In this document: piece after piece, positions 40,789 through 49,140 of the stretch
Position numbering within the stretch: position 1 is the stretch's first letter
How the letters are laid out: each line of letters opens with the position of its first letter
Source: a virus
DNA: 64,000 bases
IMG/VR virus record: IMGVR_UViG_3300014911_000001
Span: 1-64,000 of that record
Reading direction: 5' to 3' (one strand)
Program-made: the position numbers and the translations under genes
Notes under the pieces: generated by a model
Database searches by the model: none
The model's input: only the letters and a program-made list of their open reading frames with translations
Told to the model about the DNA's origin: nothing

Positions 40789-41199
40789 TTAATTATTATT
40801 CTTTTGATTCAAAAATGCAAGTGCTTTTTCCTCTGTTTCTGCTATTGTTCTTCCACAATATGGACATACCCATTTATTCAATCCGCCTGTGGAAGTGATA
40901 TCATATGGCCAATCATCATATGTTCCATCTGGATTAAGTTTCCAGCTTACAAAACACTTTTGGACATTCTCTAAATATCTTATTTCCTTATTGCAATGTG
41001 GGCATATTGGATAATTCTCCTCTTTGTAAGCGCGAAGTTCAATACGGCAATTGTATCCTTGCCTTTTCAATTCTGCTATGATATCTTCATATTCCCTTAG
41101 CCTTTCTATTACTTCATCTTTATCAACCTCATGAATGTTTGCCAACAATCGATTAACCATATTCATCAACTTGGTATCTGACATATCCTTAAGATTCAT
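40789..41199 (-). CDS. Zinc-ribbon protein
   Basis: 136 residues, AAGGAGGTCAAAC before ATG. N-terminal helical region, then ICPHCNKEI and WVCPYCGRTI about 45 residues apart: a C-x2-C/C-x2-C zinc ribbon. Tail LAFLNQKNNN. Possibly nucleic-acid or RNA-polymerase binding; unassigned. Confidence 0.65.
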   Translation of the reverse strand: MNLKDMSDTKLMNMVNRLLANIHEVDKDEVIERLREYEDIIAELKRQGYNCRIELRAYKEENYPICPHCNKEIRYLENVQKCFVSWKLNPDGTYDDWPYDITSTGGLNKWVCPYCGRTIAETEEKALAFLNQKNNN

Positions 41200-41211
41200 G
41201 TTTGACCTCCT

Positions 41212-41796
41212 TTATTCAATATAAATTGTAACACGAGGCCGCGGCCTCATTATCTTCTCTATAACCTTCTTCGTAAGTTCTTTACCAACAACATATTCAA
41301 AATATTTACGATCGCTAAACAGTTTACTTTCCGGTGGAATGGTACCATCAGTAAGAGCTTGATATGCATCAAGTTTAGGACTAAGATCCATACCACAACC
41401 ACCTAGTGCAAGGAAAAACCGACTGTTATACTCAAACGGTATGAGATCGCATTCTATAGCCGCATTTACATCCTCTCTATGTGGTTCATAATATACTATC
41501 CAATATGAAAGATCCTCTTTTAATTGCTCAATTGCCTGCCATTTCCTTTCATCCTCATCCTCATACTCATACTTTTCCTTATACAATTCTATAATTTCAT
41601 CAGGAAATTCCACTTTCATTATATAATCATCATCATAATCGCTTAATCGAACTTCGTCATAAAAGGACTCAAACGGCCGCGTGCGCACTCTTTCGATCAC
41701 AGCCCTTATATGTGTATTATCATTAGCCACAAGTCTATTAAACATATATGTTATAGCATCATCATGTTCGATTGTTTCTATTAGTTTCTCATTCAT
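41212..41796 (-). CDS. Hypothetical protein, 194 residues
   Basis: GGAGGTAACTA before ATG. Acidic N-terminal half (DDDYIMKVEFPDEI, EKYEYEDEDERK), C-terminal basic end RPRPRVTIYIE. Predicted alpha/beta, soluble. Stop/start overlap with the zinc protein upstream. No recognisable motif. Confidence 0.6.
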   Translation of the reverse strand: MNEKLIETIEHDDAITYMFNRLVANDNTHIRAVIERVRTRPFESFYDEVRLSDYDDDYIMKVEFPDEIIELYKEKYEYEDEDERKWQAIEQLKEDLSYWIVYYEPHREDVNAAIECDLIPFEYNSRFFLALGGCGMDLSPKLDAYQALTDGTIPPESKLFSDRKYFEYVVGKELTKKVIEKIMRPRPRVTIYIE

Positions 41797-42074
41797 TAGT
41801 TACCTCCTGTAGTTACCTCCTGTGAGCTGACTTTTATAAGAAGCCCGCCGTTCTCCTGCAACTCCTCTGGATCGAATTCTTCAACCTCCATGGTATGACC
41901 GCAAGCAAATGTTATCTTCCTCACATTCTTAACATAGTCGTCGGGATCCGTCATATAGAGAAAAACAGCACCGTCTTCAATAAGCGCATGCACAATGACC
42001 TGATTCTTATCATTGTAACACTTTATTTCATTACTTATTTCTCCGCATTCTGGACAGAGCCATCCCTTGTACAT
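41796..42074 (-). CDS. Small zinc-binding protein
   Basis: 92 residues, AGGAGGTTACTCC before ATG. WLCPECGEI at residues 5-13 and FACGHTMEVEEFD at ~55 give a C-x2-C plus C-x-H zinc site. Beta-rich between. Function unknown; overlaps the next zinc protein by 40 nt in a different frame. Confidence 0.62.
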   Translation of the reverse strand: MYKGWLCPECGEISNEIKCYNDKNQVIVHALIEDGAVFLYMTDPDDYVKNVRKITFACGHTMEVEEFDPEELQENGGLLIKVSSQEVTTGGN

Positions 42075-42241
42075 GGAGTAACCTCCTTTCTCGTAAATGG
42101 GTTTATGAACCTCTCAAACTTCTCTCTTATAAGAAGCTCGGCGCATCTTTTACATAAAGGGTAATTTGCTTTGAGGATTTCCATGAGGGCATATGAAGGC
42201 GAGGCTTCCTTTATCTCCTTTCCGCATATCACACAACGCAT
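42035..42241 (-). CDS. Small treble-clef-like zinc protein
   Basis: 68 residues, AAGGAGGTTATT before ATG. MRCVICGKEI and YPLCKRCAELLIREKF form two CxxC knuckles about 26 residues apart, like small treble-clef fingers. C-terminal end overlaps the next gene. Unknown partner. Confidence 0.62.
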   Translation of the reverse strand: MRCVICGKEIKEASPSYALMEILKANYPLCKRCAELLIREKFERFINPFTRKEVTPCTRDGSVQNAEK

Positions 42242-42254
42242 AATAACCTCCTTT

Positions 42255-42434
42255 TTACCGTATTATTATTTCACCAGAATCAATCGCGGATAATGTCTCC
42301 TCCATTTCATAAAGCTTTGTTTCTAAGAACTTTCTGCTCTCTTCACTTAGTTTATCACCATACTCCTCAAGGATCCTACTCAACATTCTCCTCCATTCCT
42401 TTAAATCCTCATAGTCACTTCTATGTATTACCAT
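42255..42434 (-). CDS. Small charged helical protein, 59 residues
   Basis: ATG at 42434 has AAAAGGAGGAAATAA upstream and the frame is open to TAA at 42255. DYEDLKEWRRMLSRILEEYG, then SEESRKFLETKLYEMEETL: probably a helical hairpin. Overlaps the upstream gene by 14 nt. Confidence 0.6.
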   Translation of the reverse strand: MVIHRSDYEDLKEWRRMLSRILEEYGDKLSEESRKFLETKLYEMEETLSAIDSGEIIIR

Positions 42435-42630
42435 TTATTTCCTCCTTTTCAAAACACAACTCAAGATGTGACCTATAACCTCTACTCTCCAGTTCATCCA
42501 TTATAAGTGAGAATTCATCCCACTCATCATCAGAGATATTGGCATCACGAACCATAATAGCATAATGCAATTCCTTCGCCCTCTTTATGAGATCCTCATC
42601 TGTTGCTCTTATGATACTTGCAATCTTCAT
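42421..42630 (-). CDS. Small helical protein
   Basis: 69 residues, AGGAGGTAAGAAGA before ATG. DEDLIKRAKELHYAIMV and DEWDEFSLIMDELESRG helices; resembles its neighbour 42255 in style and might be a diverged duplicate. Function unknown. Confidence 0.6.
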   Translation of the reverse strand: MKIASIIRATDEDLIKRAKELHYAIMVRDANISDDEWDEFSLIMDELESRGYRSHLELCFEKEEINGNT

Positions 42631-42673
42631 TCTTCTTACCTCCTTTACCTTTAATAATATTTCTTATTTTTGA

Positions 42674-42907
42674 TTAATCAATAATTTTTTGTCCATTAAA
42701 TTGACTTTTGTAGTTGTCGTCATCTGACACAGCTAATGGTAAAACGCTTATGTGGCCTTTGTTAGCCTCCTTACATTTATCTAGGAATGAGAGAAATGAA
42801 TATTCATCCATTATGAGGTGGAAGCCGGCGGCCTCATCACTTGCTCGTACTGTTCTGAAAAAGACAAATAACTCACCATTATCAACACTAAAGTTAATTC
42901 CTATCAT
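42674..42907 (-). CDS. Small protein, unknown
   Basis: 77 residues from the ATG at 42907 (AAAGGAGAGCAACA). Mixed alpha/beta with GELFVFFRTVRASDEAAGF; the last residues are read through a copy of the AGTCAATTT element, so the true C-terminus may have been added by that element. Confidence 0.55.
   Translation of the reverse strand: MIGINFSVDNGELFVFFRTVRASDEAAGFHLIMDEYSFLSFLDKCKEANKGHISVLPLAVSDDDNYKSQFNGQKIID
42685..42706 (-). repeat. AGTCAATTT element, copy 2
   Basis: Minus strand AGTCAATTTAATGGACAAAA. It spans the 3' end of the 42674 gene, 55-76 nt before the ATG at 42630. Confidence 0.5.
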
Positions 42908-43031
42908 TGTTGCTCTCCTTTTCAAGTAACTTAGCAATCAATCTCTTTATATTCTCTATTTCTCTTTGCAGATCATATACCTGCTTCGTTACTATGCTGA
43001 GGCATATTTCTAGATCTTTCAGTCTGCTCAT
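42894..43031 (-). CDS. Small coiled-coil protein
   Basis: 45 residues from the ATG at 43031 (AGGAAACGAT). Heptad-like Leu/Ile spacing in LKDLEICLSIVTKQVYDLQREIENIKRL broken only by one Cys. An earlier ATG at 43097 lacks a ribosome-binding site. Overlaps the upstream gene in another frame. Confidence 0.45.
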   Translation of the reverse strand: MSRLKDLEICLSIVTKQVYDLQREIENIKRLIAKLLEKESNNDRN

Positions 43032-43167
43032 ATCGTTTCCTAGTTTTGATTTTATAGACCATACCAAACTTGTAATTCTCTGGATCGATCCATCCATGAA
43101 AGTGTTTTGGTAGAACTCTACGACCCTTGCGTTTGTAGAATGCTACCTTCTTTCTCTGCTCCTTCAT
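42973..43167 (-). CDS. Small basic protein
   Basis: 64 residues from the ATG at 43167 (AAGGAGGTTTGGTG). Strongly basic (KEQRKKVAFYKRKGRRVLPKH), with a WIDPENYKFG turn. Directly follows the structured RNA at 43194-43280, which may control its translation. Confidence 0.5.
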   Translation of the reverse strand: MKEQRKKVAFYKRKGRRVLPKHFHGWIDPENYKFGMVYKIKTRKRYEQTERSRNMPQHSNEAGI

Positions 43168-43193
43168 CACCAAACCTCCTTCACAGGGAAAGA

Positions 43194-43280
43194 GGTGAGA
43201 CCCGGTTACTTGAAAGGGGGTTGTTTTATGGATTATGGACCGCGCTAGGTATGCTACGCGGAGGAAGGCCGGGCCTCACC
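43194..43280 (-). ncRNA. Structured RNA or leader with 12-bp closing stem
   Basis: On the minus strand GGTGAGGCCCGG pairs with CCGGGTCTCACC: 12 bp including one G.U that would be A.C on the other strand. Inside, CCGCG-TAG-CATAC-CTA-G-CGCGG forms a second hairpin, and a C-run and A-rich loop remain. It fills the gap between genes 43288 and 43167, about 27 nt before the latter's start, so it may be a cis-regulator or a processed small RNA. Confidence 0.55.
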
Positions 43281-43287
43281 ATACCTC

Positions 43288-43524
43288 TTATGTCTCCCTC
43301 AATAATCTTTCCTTTACATAGACCTCGAGAAGCGATCTGAATACCTTACTACTACAGAAATGCTTATCCATTACAAACACATGATCTCCTTCGGTCCTTA
43401 CTCGCTTGTCCCATGTGTGGCCGGCTTCAAGAATACTAAACACATCATCATCAGAGAGGCGGACCTCACTACCATTATCATCAGTCCTCAAAACAAACGC
43501 ATCGGGTGTGATTCTTATTAACAT
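43288..43524 (-). CDS. Small acidic protein
   Basis: 78 residues from the ATG at 43524 (AAAGGAGGTGATT). Beta-rich N-terminus (IRITPDAFVLRTDDNGSEVRL), then DDDVFSILEAGHTWDKRV, where EAGH is encoded by a GC motif. Function unknown. 44-nt overlap with the preceding gene. Confidence 0.58.
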   Translation of the reverse strand: MLIRITPDAFVLRTDDNGSEVRLSDDDVFSILEAGHTWDKRVRTEGDHVFVMDKHFCSSKVFRSLLEVYVKERLLRET

Positions 43525-44680
43525 AATCACCTCCTTTTAGGTTTATATCTACTAATAAACGATTTGTCTCCTCAAATTTCTCTCCATATTCTATTCCCAT
43601 AATATCTGCATATTCCTGTATCAGTATTGGTGCAAAGAAATAAAGACGCTTATAATGTCTATCATTTTTCCTATATCTATGTTTGACAGACAGGTATAAA
43701 GAAGTAAGTAATTTCGCATGACCTCTTGTTATCAGCAAGTCATATAAGTTGTCATTTATAACAAGATAAGTTTCATCAGAGGAAAACAATTTTGGGAAAA
43801 TTTCGGATTCAGAATGATATACTGATGCATAACGGTAATAATATTTATCACTCATGACGATCCATGGCATATCAACTGGCATCTTCACAAGACTAACATT
43901 ATGATATGGCTTATGCTCGTGACCTGTATCCAACTTCACTTCTACACTACTGTTAAACAGCGACTTCATTGTTTGGATAAGGAATAATCCACCTATGTCT
44001 ATCACATTCACTCCATCAGATGGCAAAGATTTCTTAATAGTATCAGCATCCTTATAGACTGTAGTTAATAATCCATCCGGCACTCTGATCATATAGTTGA
44101 TTGATTCACCTTGGATAACCAGCTCATTATCTGCATCTGCAAATCCTTCCGCGTCGTTTGAACTAATATACTTTTTCCATCTACCAATATAATTTCCATA
44201 AAAACCATATGGTTTATTCCGATCAGCTGACCACTTACCATACAACATTATATTGCCTAGTGATATAGGATCATTAACATCAAAGTGCAATAAAAGAATG
44301 GGCATGTCGTATTTAGCTGAAGCTGTATAAATATGCCCTATATGCGCCGTTGTAGTTGTACTATAGTGGAGATAGTATGACCTTATGAAGCACACGGACC
44401 TCTGGTAATCAGATTTACCGCTACGGCGATCATACTTGTATTCATGGAAAACATATCCAATACCAGAACTATAGGAACAGATTCTCAGTCCAACAACTCT
44501 TTTGCAAGAGTTATAATTCCTACAAAATATCCTATCATAATATTGATGAAACCAGAAAGATCCTTTGTGATTACTACACCCATCATAACGCGAGAGGTCA
44601 AAATGGGGGTTAAGCGCGGCTTCCGCTACATCATGATTCTTCATACGCTTCAGACGGATGTTTCTTACTGAAGAAGACAT
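43481..44680 (-). CDS. Large hypothetical protein with GHEHKPYH motif
   Basis: 399 residues, AAAGGAGGTTTCTG before ATG. N-terminal ~100 residues are Cys/His/Tyr-rich (CSNHKGSFWFHQYYDRIFC). Near residue 250 it has SSVEVKLDTGHEHKPYHNVSLVKMP, parallel to the 13012-13656 protein. The rest is alpha/beta with many Tyr. No known family; the shared His motif suggests metal binding or catalysis. Confidence 0.62.
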   Translation of the reverse strand: MSSSVRNIRLKRMKNHDVAEAALNPHFDLSRYDGCSNHKGSFWFHQYYDRIFCRNYNSCKRVVGLRICSYSSGIGYVFHEYKYDRRSGKSDYQRSVCFIRSYYLHYSTTTTAHIGHIYTASAKYDMPILLLHFDVNDPISLGNIMLYGKWSADRNKPYGFYGNYIGRWKKYISSNDAEGFADADNELVIQGESINYMIRVPDGLLTTVYKDADTIKKSLPSDGVNVIDIGGLFLIQTMKSLFNSSVEVKLDTGHEHKPYHNVSLVKMPVDMPWIVMSDKYYYRYASVYHSESEIFPKLFSSDETYLVINDNLYDLLITRGHAKLLTSLYLSVKHRYRKNDRHYKRLYFFAPILIQEYADIMGIEYGEKFEETNRLLVDINLKGGDYVNKNHTRCVCFED

Positions 44681-44698
44681 CAGAAACCTCCTTTCTCC

Positions 44699-45445
44699 CT
44701 ATATATCCTTTTGCTCCCAAGATCTCCTTATGTCAATACAATTATTAATAAAATATTCCTCAAACTCATCTTTTGTTTCATCAACGAGCGTAAACATGTC
44801 ATTAATATCCTTTGCTTTCAGCGTATCCATAAGAATTTTATACCGGTGCCGCGCCTTCTTCTCATCACCCTGCTTAATAAGGTTTATAACAAACTTCTTT
44901 ACCTCCTCTACTAGCTCCTTATTCCTTTTCACGGCCTCATATAAATCCTTAACCTTTATCGTAAACTCAGTATCATTGTCATCTATCTGTACTACATCAT
45001 TAAGCTCACCTTTATACAGAAGCTCCATAAATACTATTTCGGCAACCATTTCCTTATATGCATTATCAATAATCATCTGCCTCTTTTTCCTGCACAACAC
45101 ATCACCATAGAATCTACCTATATCGCGAGCCGGCATGTAAATGATCTTATTTGATACAAGAAATGGTGCTATCGCCAATGCATTGAACTGATGGAGATTC
45201 ATCACCTCAACAGCTACGAATGGTTCATTGCTGAACAAACCACGGCAGTAGCCATTCCAATGCAACCTGATGAACTTATAATAGGTTATCTTTGCGTCTC
45301 TATTTTCCTCTATATCTCTATCGATATCGATGTCATCCTCCAGCAGGTATTCGTCATTATGGATTATAAGAATATACTTTGTCACATCCTTATCTGTCAT
45401 GCTTTCAACACCTTTTATGAGCTTCTCCTTATCAAATGTAAACAT
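44699..45445 (-). CDS. Hypothetical protein, 248 residues
   Basis: GAGGTGCATA before ATG. Acidic, helical C-terminal half (KDLYEAVKRNKELVEEVKKFV, YKILMDTLKAKDINDMFTLV), N-terminal half alpha/beta. No motif recognised. Start touches the stop of the upstream small protein. Confidence 0.6.
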   Translation of the reverse strand: MFTFDKEKLIKGVESMTDKDVTKYILIIHNDEYLLEDDIDIDRDIEENRDAKITYYKFIRLHWNGYCRGLFSNEPFVAVEVMNLHQFNALAIAPFLVSNKIIYMPARDIGRFYGDVLCRKKRQMIIDNAYKEMVAEIVFMELLYKGELNDVVQIDDNDTEFTIKVKDLYEAVKRNKELVEEVKKFVINLIKQGDEKKARHRYKILMDTLKAKDINDMFTLVDETKDEFEEYFINNCIDIRRSWEQKDI

Positions 45446-45666
45446 TATGCACCTCCCTCCTCCAACATTTCCTCTATTGCATCTAAATCATTGTCCCATA
45501 ATTCGATTGCTTCCTTGTATATGTCCCCAACCTCTTTAATTACTTCATACTCAAAGTATTCACCTAATATCTTAGCAACCTTTCCTTTACCATACTTTTT
45601 AATCAATTCTTCTAATCTTTTATCAACTATCACCCTTGACGGAATTTTGATTTTTAGTGTTTCCAC
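45445..45666 (-). CDS. Small helical protein, possible DNA-binding
   Basis: 73 residues, GTG start with AAAAGGAGGTATCAA. A beta strand TLKIKIPSRVIVDKRL followed by two helices resembles ribbon-helix-helix antitoxin/repressor proteins, with an acidic tail (IEEMLEEGGA). Assignment tentative. Confidence 0.55.
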   Translation of the reverse strand: METLKIKIPSRVIVDKRLEELIKKYGKGKVAKILGEYFEYEVIKEVGDIYKEAIELWDNDLDAIEEMLEEGGA

Positions 45667-45684
45667 TTGATACCTCCTTTTTTC

Positions 45685-46209
45685 TTAGTTACTTCTTAAG
45701 TCAAGCAATAATGTAGTTATGTAGTATTTTCCGATATCATTATTATGCAATCTACTATTCACATTATTGACCTTCAGATAGACACATGGATAATTACGCG
45801 TATAAAAATATGTAGATCTGATATTTGATATGTGAAAACCTTTCAATCTATAGCACATCTTTGGTGTTAATATAAGCGTTCGCATTTTCTCATTTATAAT
45901 ATATTTAAATATCTCCTTTCTTATTCTGTTCATGAAGTCGCAACGGAAAAGAACTGGTACATAATCACTCATATACACATAGACAATTTTCTCTATGTCA
46001 CTCATATTACACTCATAACTTTCACATAGGAAATTATACAACTCTGTTCCATATGCAGTTATATTGAAATTATTAAACCTCTTCTTTGTACCTGAGATTG
46101 TTATGAAGCCCGCCTTTATTTTCTTTGTTATAGTTGAGATAGCATAAGTTGGCGTCTCCTCAATCCTCACCTCCTTCTTAGGAACTAGTGCATAAACAAT
46201 TAGTTTCAT
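45685..46209 (-). CDS. Accessory family B protein (YALVPK type)
   Basis: 174 residues from the ATG at 46209 (AAGGAGGAGTC). Shares with 46235-46753 the start (L/I)-V-Y-ALVPK, a middle KxKAGFIT, and the end CVYLKVNNVNSRLHNNDIGKYYIT. A third, more distant member is 49141-49713. Function unknown. Confidence 0.65.
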   Translation of the reverse strand: MKLIVYALVPKKEVRIEETPTYAISTITKKIKAGFITISGTKKRFNNFNITAYGTELYNFLCESYECNMSDIEKIVYVYMSDYVPVLFRCDFMNRIRKEIFKYIINEKMRTLILTPKMCYRLKGFHISNIRSTYFYTRNYPCVYLKVNNVNSRLHNNDIGKYYITTLLLDLRSN

Positions 46210-46234
46210 GACTCCTCCTTGATTAGGTCTCAAG

Positions 46235-46753
46235 CTATGTTACCAATAATACTGTTATCCAATACTTGCCGATATCACTTTCATGAAGTAATTCATTAAC
46301 ATTGTTAACCTTAACATATACACAATTATAAACAACATCATCCCAATAGAGAGTAACATTATAATTATGAGAAATATGAGGATGATACCTTACATACCAA
46401 TATGACCTCCTTGTTAATGGAAGCGAAATGCACCTTCCAATAAGCCATTCGTATATTTCCATCTTTACCCTGCGACAATAGGATACTTCTGATGCACCAT
46501 ACATCACACTTATAAGATTTCTAATGTCTTCACAGACATTAGGCATCACACCCTCATAAAATATCGTAAACATCCTGCAAAGCTCATTCTTATCTATTTT
46601 TATATTGATCTGCTTGTACTTGCGTTTTACTCTGTGGACAGTTATGAAGCCCGCCTTCAACTTCTTCTCCAATATTTCCTTAACATACGCATGTACTTCA
46701 CCGAATTCTACTCTCCCTTTTGGGACAAGTGCATACACCAGAATACCATCCAT
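46235..46753 (-). CDS. Accessory family B protein (YALVPK type)
   Basis: 172 residues, AAGGTGGTTTAAC before ATG. ILVYALVPKGRVEFGE, LKAGFITVHRVKRKYKQ and CVYVKVNNVNELLHESDIGKYWIT align with its neighbour at 45685. Tandem duplication, both encoding the KAGF with a GC motif. Confidence 0.65.
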   Translation of the reverse strand: MDGILVYALVPKGRVEFGEVHAYVKEILEKKLKAGFITVHRVKRKYKQINIKIDKNELCRMFTIFYEGVMPNVCEDIRNLISVMYGASEVSYCRRVKMEIYEWLIGRCISLPLTRRSYWYVRYHPHISHNYNVTLYWDDVVYNCVYVKVNNVNELLHESDIGKYWITVLLVT

Positions 46754-46771
46754 GTTAAACCACCTTTATAC

Positions 46772-48064
46772 CTAATCAATCAATCCCTTTATCTTGTATA
46801 CTTTGAATCCATCGAATAATCTTATATTCTTTTCATCCGATAGAGCAAACACCCATGTTCTATCTCCTTTTATCATCTCCAAGCTATCCTGATCACATGG
46901 ATATCCATCAGTAGCCATGATTTTAACGTCATACTGCTTCCTAGCCGCCTCCTTAAATACCGGACGATAGAGAGTACCTCCCGACTTTATATCCATCACC
47001 TCAGGTACTTTCTCATTACCACTTATCCGCAACCATATGTCATCAGAGAAGAATACGATATCCAAGTTGCATCTGTTCTTTAGCGGCTTTAGCATGCTGA
47101 TGAAATACCTAACTTCCTCGTCCGTTATAGATAGAGATGTATCTACAGCAATGAATACAGATAGGATGAGCTTCTTGCTTTTCTTTATGAAGCCACGCCT
47201 ATCCTCTCTATTTAGCCGTATTTTCCTTGTGAACTTCAAGCTATTCATGCCGATAAGATATTTTATCAAGTGAACCAGATCCCATTTTTCATCAAGATCA
47301 AATGCACCTCTGTTCAATAGATTTCCCACTAAGCCGGCGCCTCTTGACGCCTGGCTCTTAATAATCTCTCTATCAGATTTACCTATGCCCGCTTTAGGAC
47401 AGGATCTGTAGGTATAAGGATAGAGCACAACCGCAGCCGGCCACTCAAAGACGATGTATCTATCAGACACAACAGCTATTTTATCTTCTATCACATCTAT
47501 ACCAACACTAAATAACCGCTTACCCGATGAAAGAAGATCTTTAAACTTCTTCTGATCGCTATCCTTGTTCAGATCAAGCACATAACGATCCTTTAGACTG
47601 TCAATTAATTCCTTTGCAACAGTCTTATATTCAATATTATAATCAGGTATCCCGAATGAATCAGCATTCACCCCTATCTGCTTATAGTATAATCCGACAT
47701 AGTAATTAACAACCACATCGAAGACGATATTCCTGAATGCTTGAGCCTCCACTTTATCCTTCAATCCTGATATCTCATCAACCTTTGCCGCTATCATTGA
47801 ATCGAAATGTCCCAGCAAGATGTGCAGTAATTCGTGCACTAATATTGATGCAATATAATCAGGATCCTTCGACTCTACCGTAACAGGATTCAATACGATT
47901 TTCATCTCATCGGTAGCAAACCCTTCGTACCCTATAATGAGATCTCCTTTTTCGCGACTGCTTGATACCACAATAGGATACTTAGCAAGAAGCATAAGGA
48001 GCGCGGGATCCCGGCTCCCTATGCTCATACGCGCATAAGTTAATTTTTTATTTTTATCTATCAT
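46772..48064 (-). CDS. Metallopeptidase/VWA-like protein (DUF2201 type)
   Basis: 430 residues. A zinc-protease-like site SILVHELLHILLGH (H77, E78, H81, H86) lies in the N-terminal half. The C-terminal half looks like a von Willebrand A domain: VFIAVDTSLSITDEE (MIDAS-like DxSxS), VFFSDDIW, IMATDGYP. Such proteins occur next to MoxR ATPases, as here (4-nt overlap with 48064-49119). A chaperone/maturation or membrane-stress system is inferred; why a phage carries it is unclear. Confidence 0.82.
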   Translation of the reverse strand: MIDKNKKLTYARMSIGSRDPALLMLLAKYPIVVSSSREKGDLIIGYEGFATDEMKIVLNPVTVESKDPDYIASILVHELLHILLGHFDSMIAAKVDEISGLKDKVEAQAFRNIVFDVVVNYYVGLYYKQIGVNADSFGIPDYNIEYKTVAKELIDSLKDRYVLDLNKDSDQKKFKDLLSSGKRLFSVGIDVIEDKIAVVSDRYIVFEWPAAVVLYPYTYRSCPKAGIGKSDREIIKSQASRGAGLVGNLLNRGAFDLDEKWDLVHLIKYLIGMNSLKFTRKIRLNREDRRGFIKKSKKLILSVFIAVDTSLSITDEEVRYFISMLKPLKNRCNLDIVFFSDDIWLRISGNEKVPEVMDIKSGGTLYRPVFKEAARKQYDVKIMATDGYPCDQDSLEMIKGDRTWVFALSDEKNIRLFDGFKVYKIKGLID

Positions 48065-49119
48065 TATGACCTCTTTTGTTTACGAGATGACTTTCTATAC
48101 TCCTCGACGACCTCTTTTATTACCTCAAAGTTATCCGGATCCTCCTTCTTAAACCGTGAGAGGAAGTTATGTATATCAACATTATCGTGCATTGCTAGAG
48201 TTCCCGTGAAAATATCCGGGAACTTATCAGCAAGAAATGCTGCCATGTGCCCAGCGAGAGGGTGATATGTCTGCTTATCCATGCATTCACTTATGATTCT
48301 TGATGTATAGAAGTATAGGAGACCATACTGATCCTTGGGCAACTGTTTCACAAGCGTCGGATTCTTCTTCAGCTCATCATACTTCGGGATTTTCTTGTAA
48401 TCCGACTCGACGAAGCCCTTGATGGCCGCCGCTACCTCAGCACCTACATAGACATCTATGTGGTCGATAGGAAGCCCCGCCTTCATCATCTCGGAGCAAT
48501 CCTCTATAGCTCTTGGAGGCACACCCATCGTATCCGCATCAAGTTTCATGTGCTGGTTATAGATCGAGAAGAACATAAGGAGCCTTTCATCCCAGCCTTG
48601 TTTAACTCCATATTCAAGGACCTCTTCTACTTTCGGTACCAGCTTTACCTTCGCGCTCCTCTCTATGAATGCGTCATCCATCTCTATAACGATATAATTA
48701 TCTTTGCCCTCCTGGATATTAGCCGTCATAACGATAAACGTGCCTTTAGGAAGCGGGCGTCCATTGAATGTCTTATACTGTATAACTTCAAATAATGCCT
48801 GCTGTATGAACGGATTACACCTATTTACCTCGTCAATAAGAAACACTGTATTTTCTTTCTCAGGAAACCAATCAGTATATGTGAATTGAGATTTACCATC
48901 TTTCACAATGATTTTTCCGAGCAGATCACCAACATCCTCCATATCGCCGGGCTTAAACTTCTTAAATGGCAGGCCGTGCTCATCAGCAAATTCTTTAACT
49001 ATGGCAGTCTTGCCGACTCCTGTTGCGCCGACAATAAGCACCGGCTTCCCTGCCTTTCTCGCAGCAGGTAGAATCGTATCTTTTACTTCCTTTATGTTCT
49101 TTACTGCATATTCTACCAT
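48064..49119 (-). CDS. MoxR-family AAA+ ATPase
   Basis: 351 residues, AAAGGAGGTCAAG before ATG. Walker A VGATGVGKT (30-38), GDMEDVGDLLGK, Walker B VFLIDEVNR (92-100), sensor-1 VMTANIQEG and an Arg-containing DDAFIERSAKVKL, the standard MoxR/RavA layout with extension. Forms hexamers with VWA/metallopeptidase partners such as the adjacent gene. Predicted to remodel a protein complex, perhaps in virion maturation. Confidence 0.88.
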   Translation of the reverse strand: MVEYAVKNIKEVKDTILPAARKAGKPVLIVGATGVGKTAIVKEFADEHGLPFKKFKPGDMEDVGDLLGKIIVKDGKSQFTYTDWFPEKENTVFLIDEVNRCNPFIQQALFEVIQYKTFNGRPLPKGTFIVMTANIQEGKDNYIVIEMDDAFIERSAKVKLVPKVEEVLEYGVKQGWDERLLMFFSIYNQHMKLDADTMGVPPRAIEDCSEMMKAGLPIDHIDVYVGAEVAAAIKGFVESDYKKIPKYDELKKNPTLVKQLPKDQYGLLYFYTSRIISECMDKQTYHPLAGHMAAFLADKFPDIFTGTLAMHDNVDIHNFLSRFKKEDPDNFEVIKEVVEEYRKSSRKQKRS

Positions 49120-49140
49120 CTTGACCTCCTTTTTGTTTAA

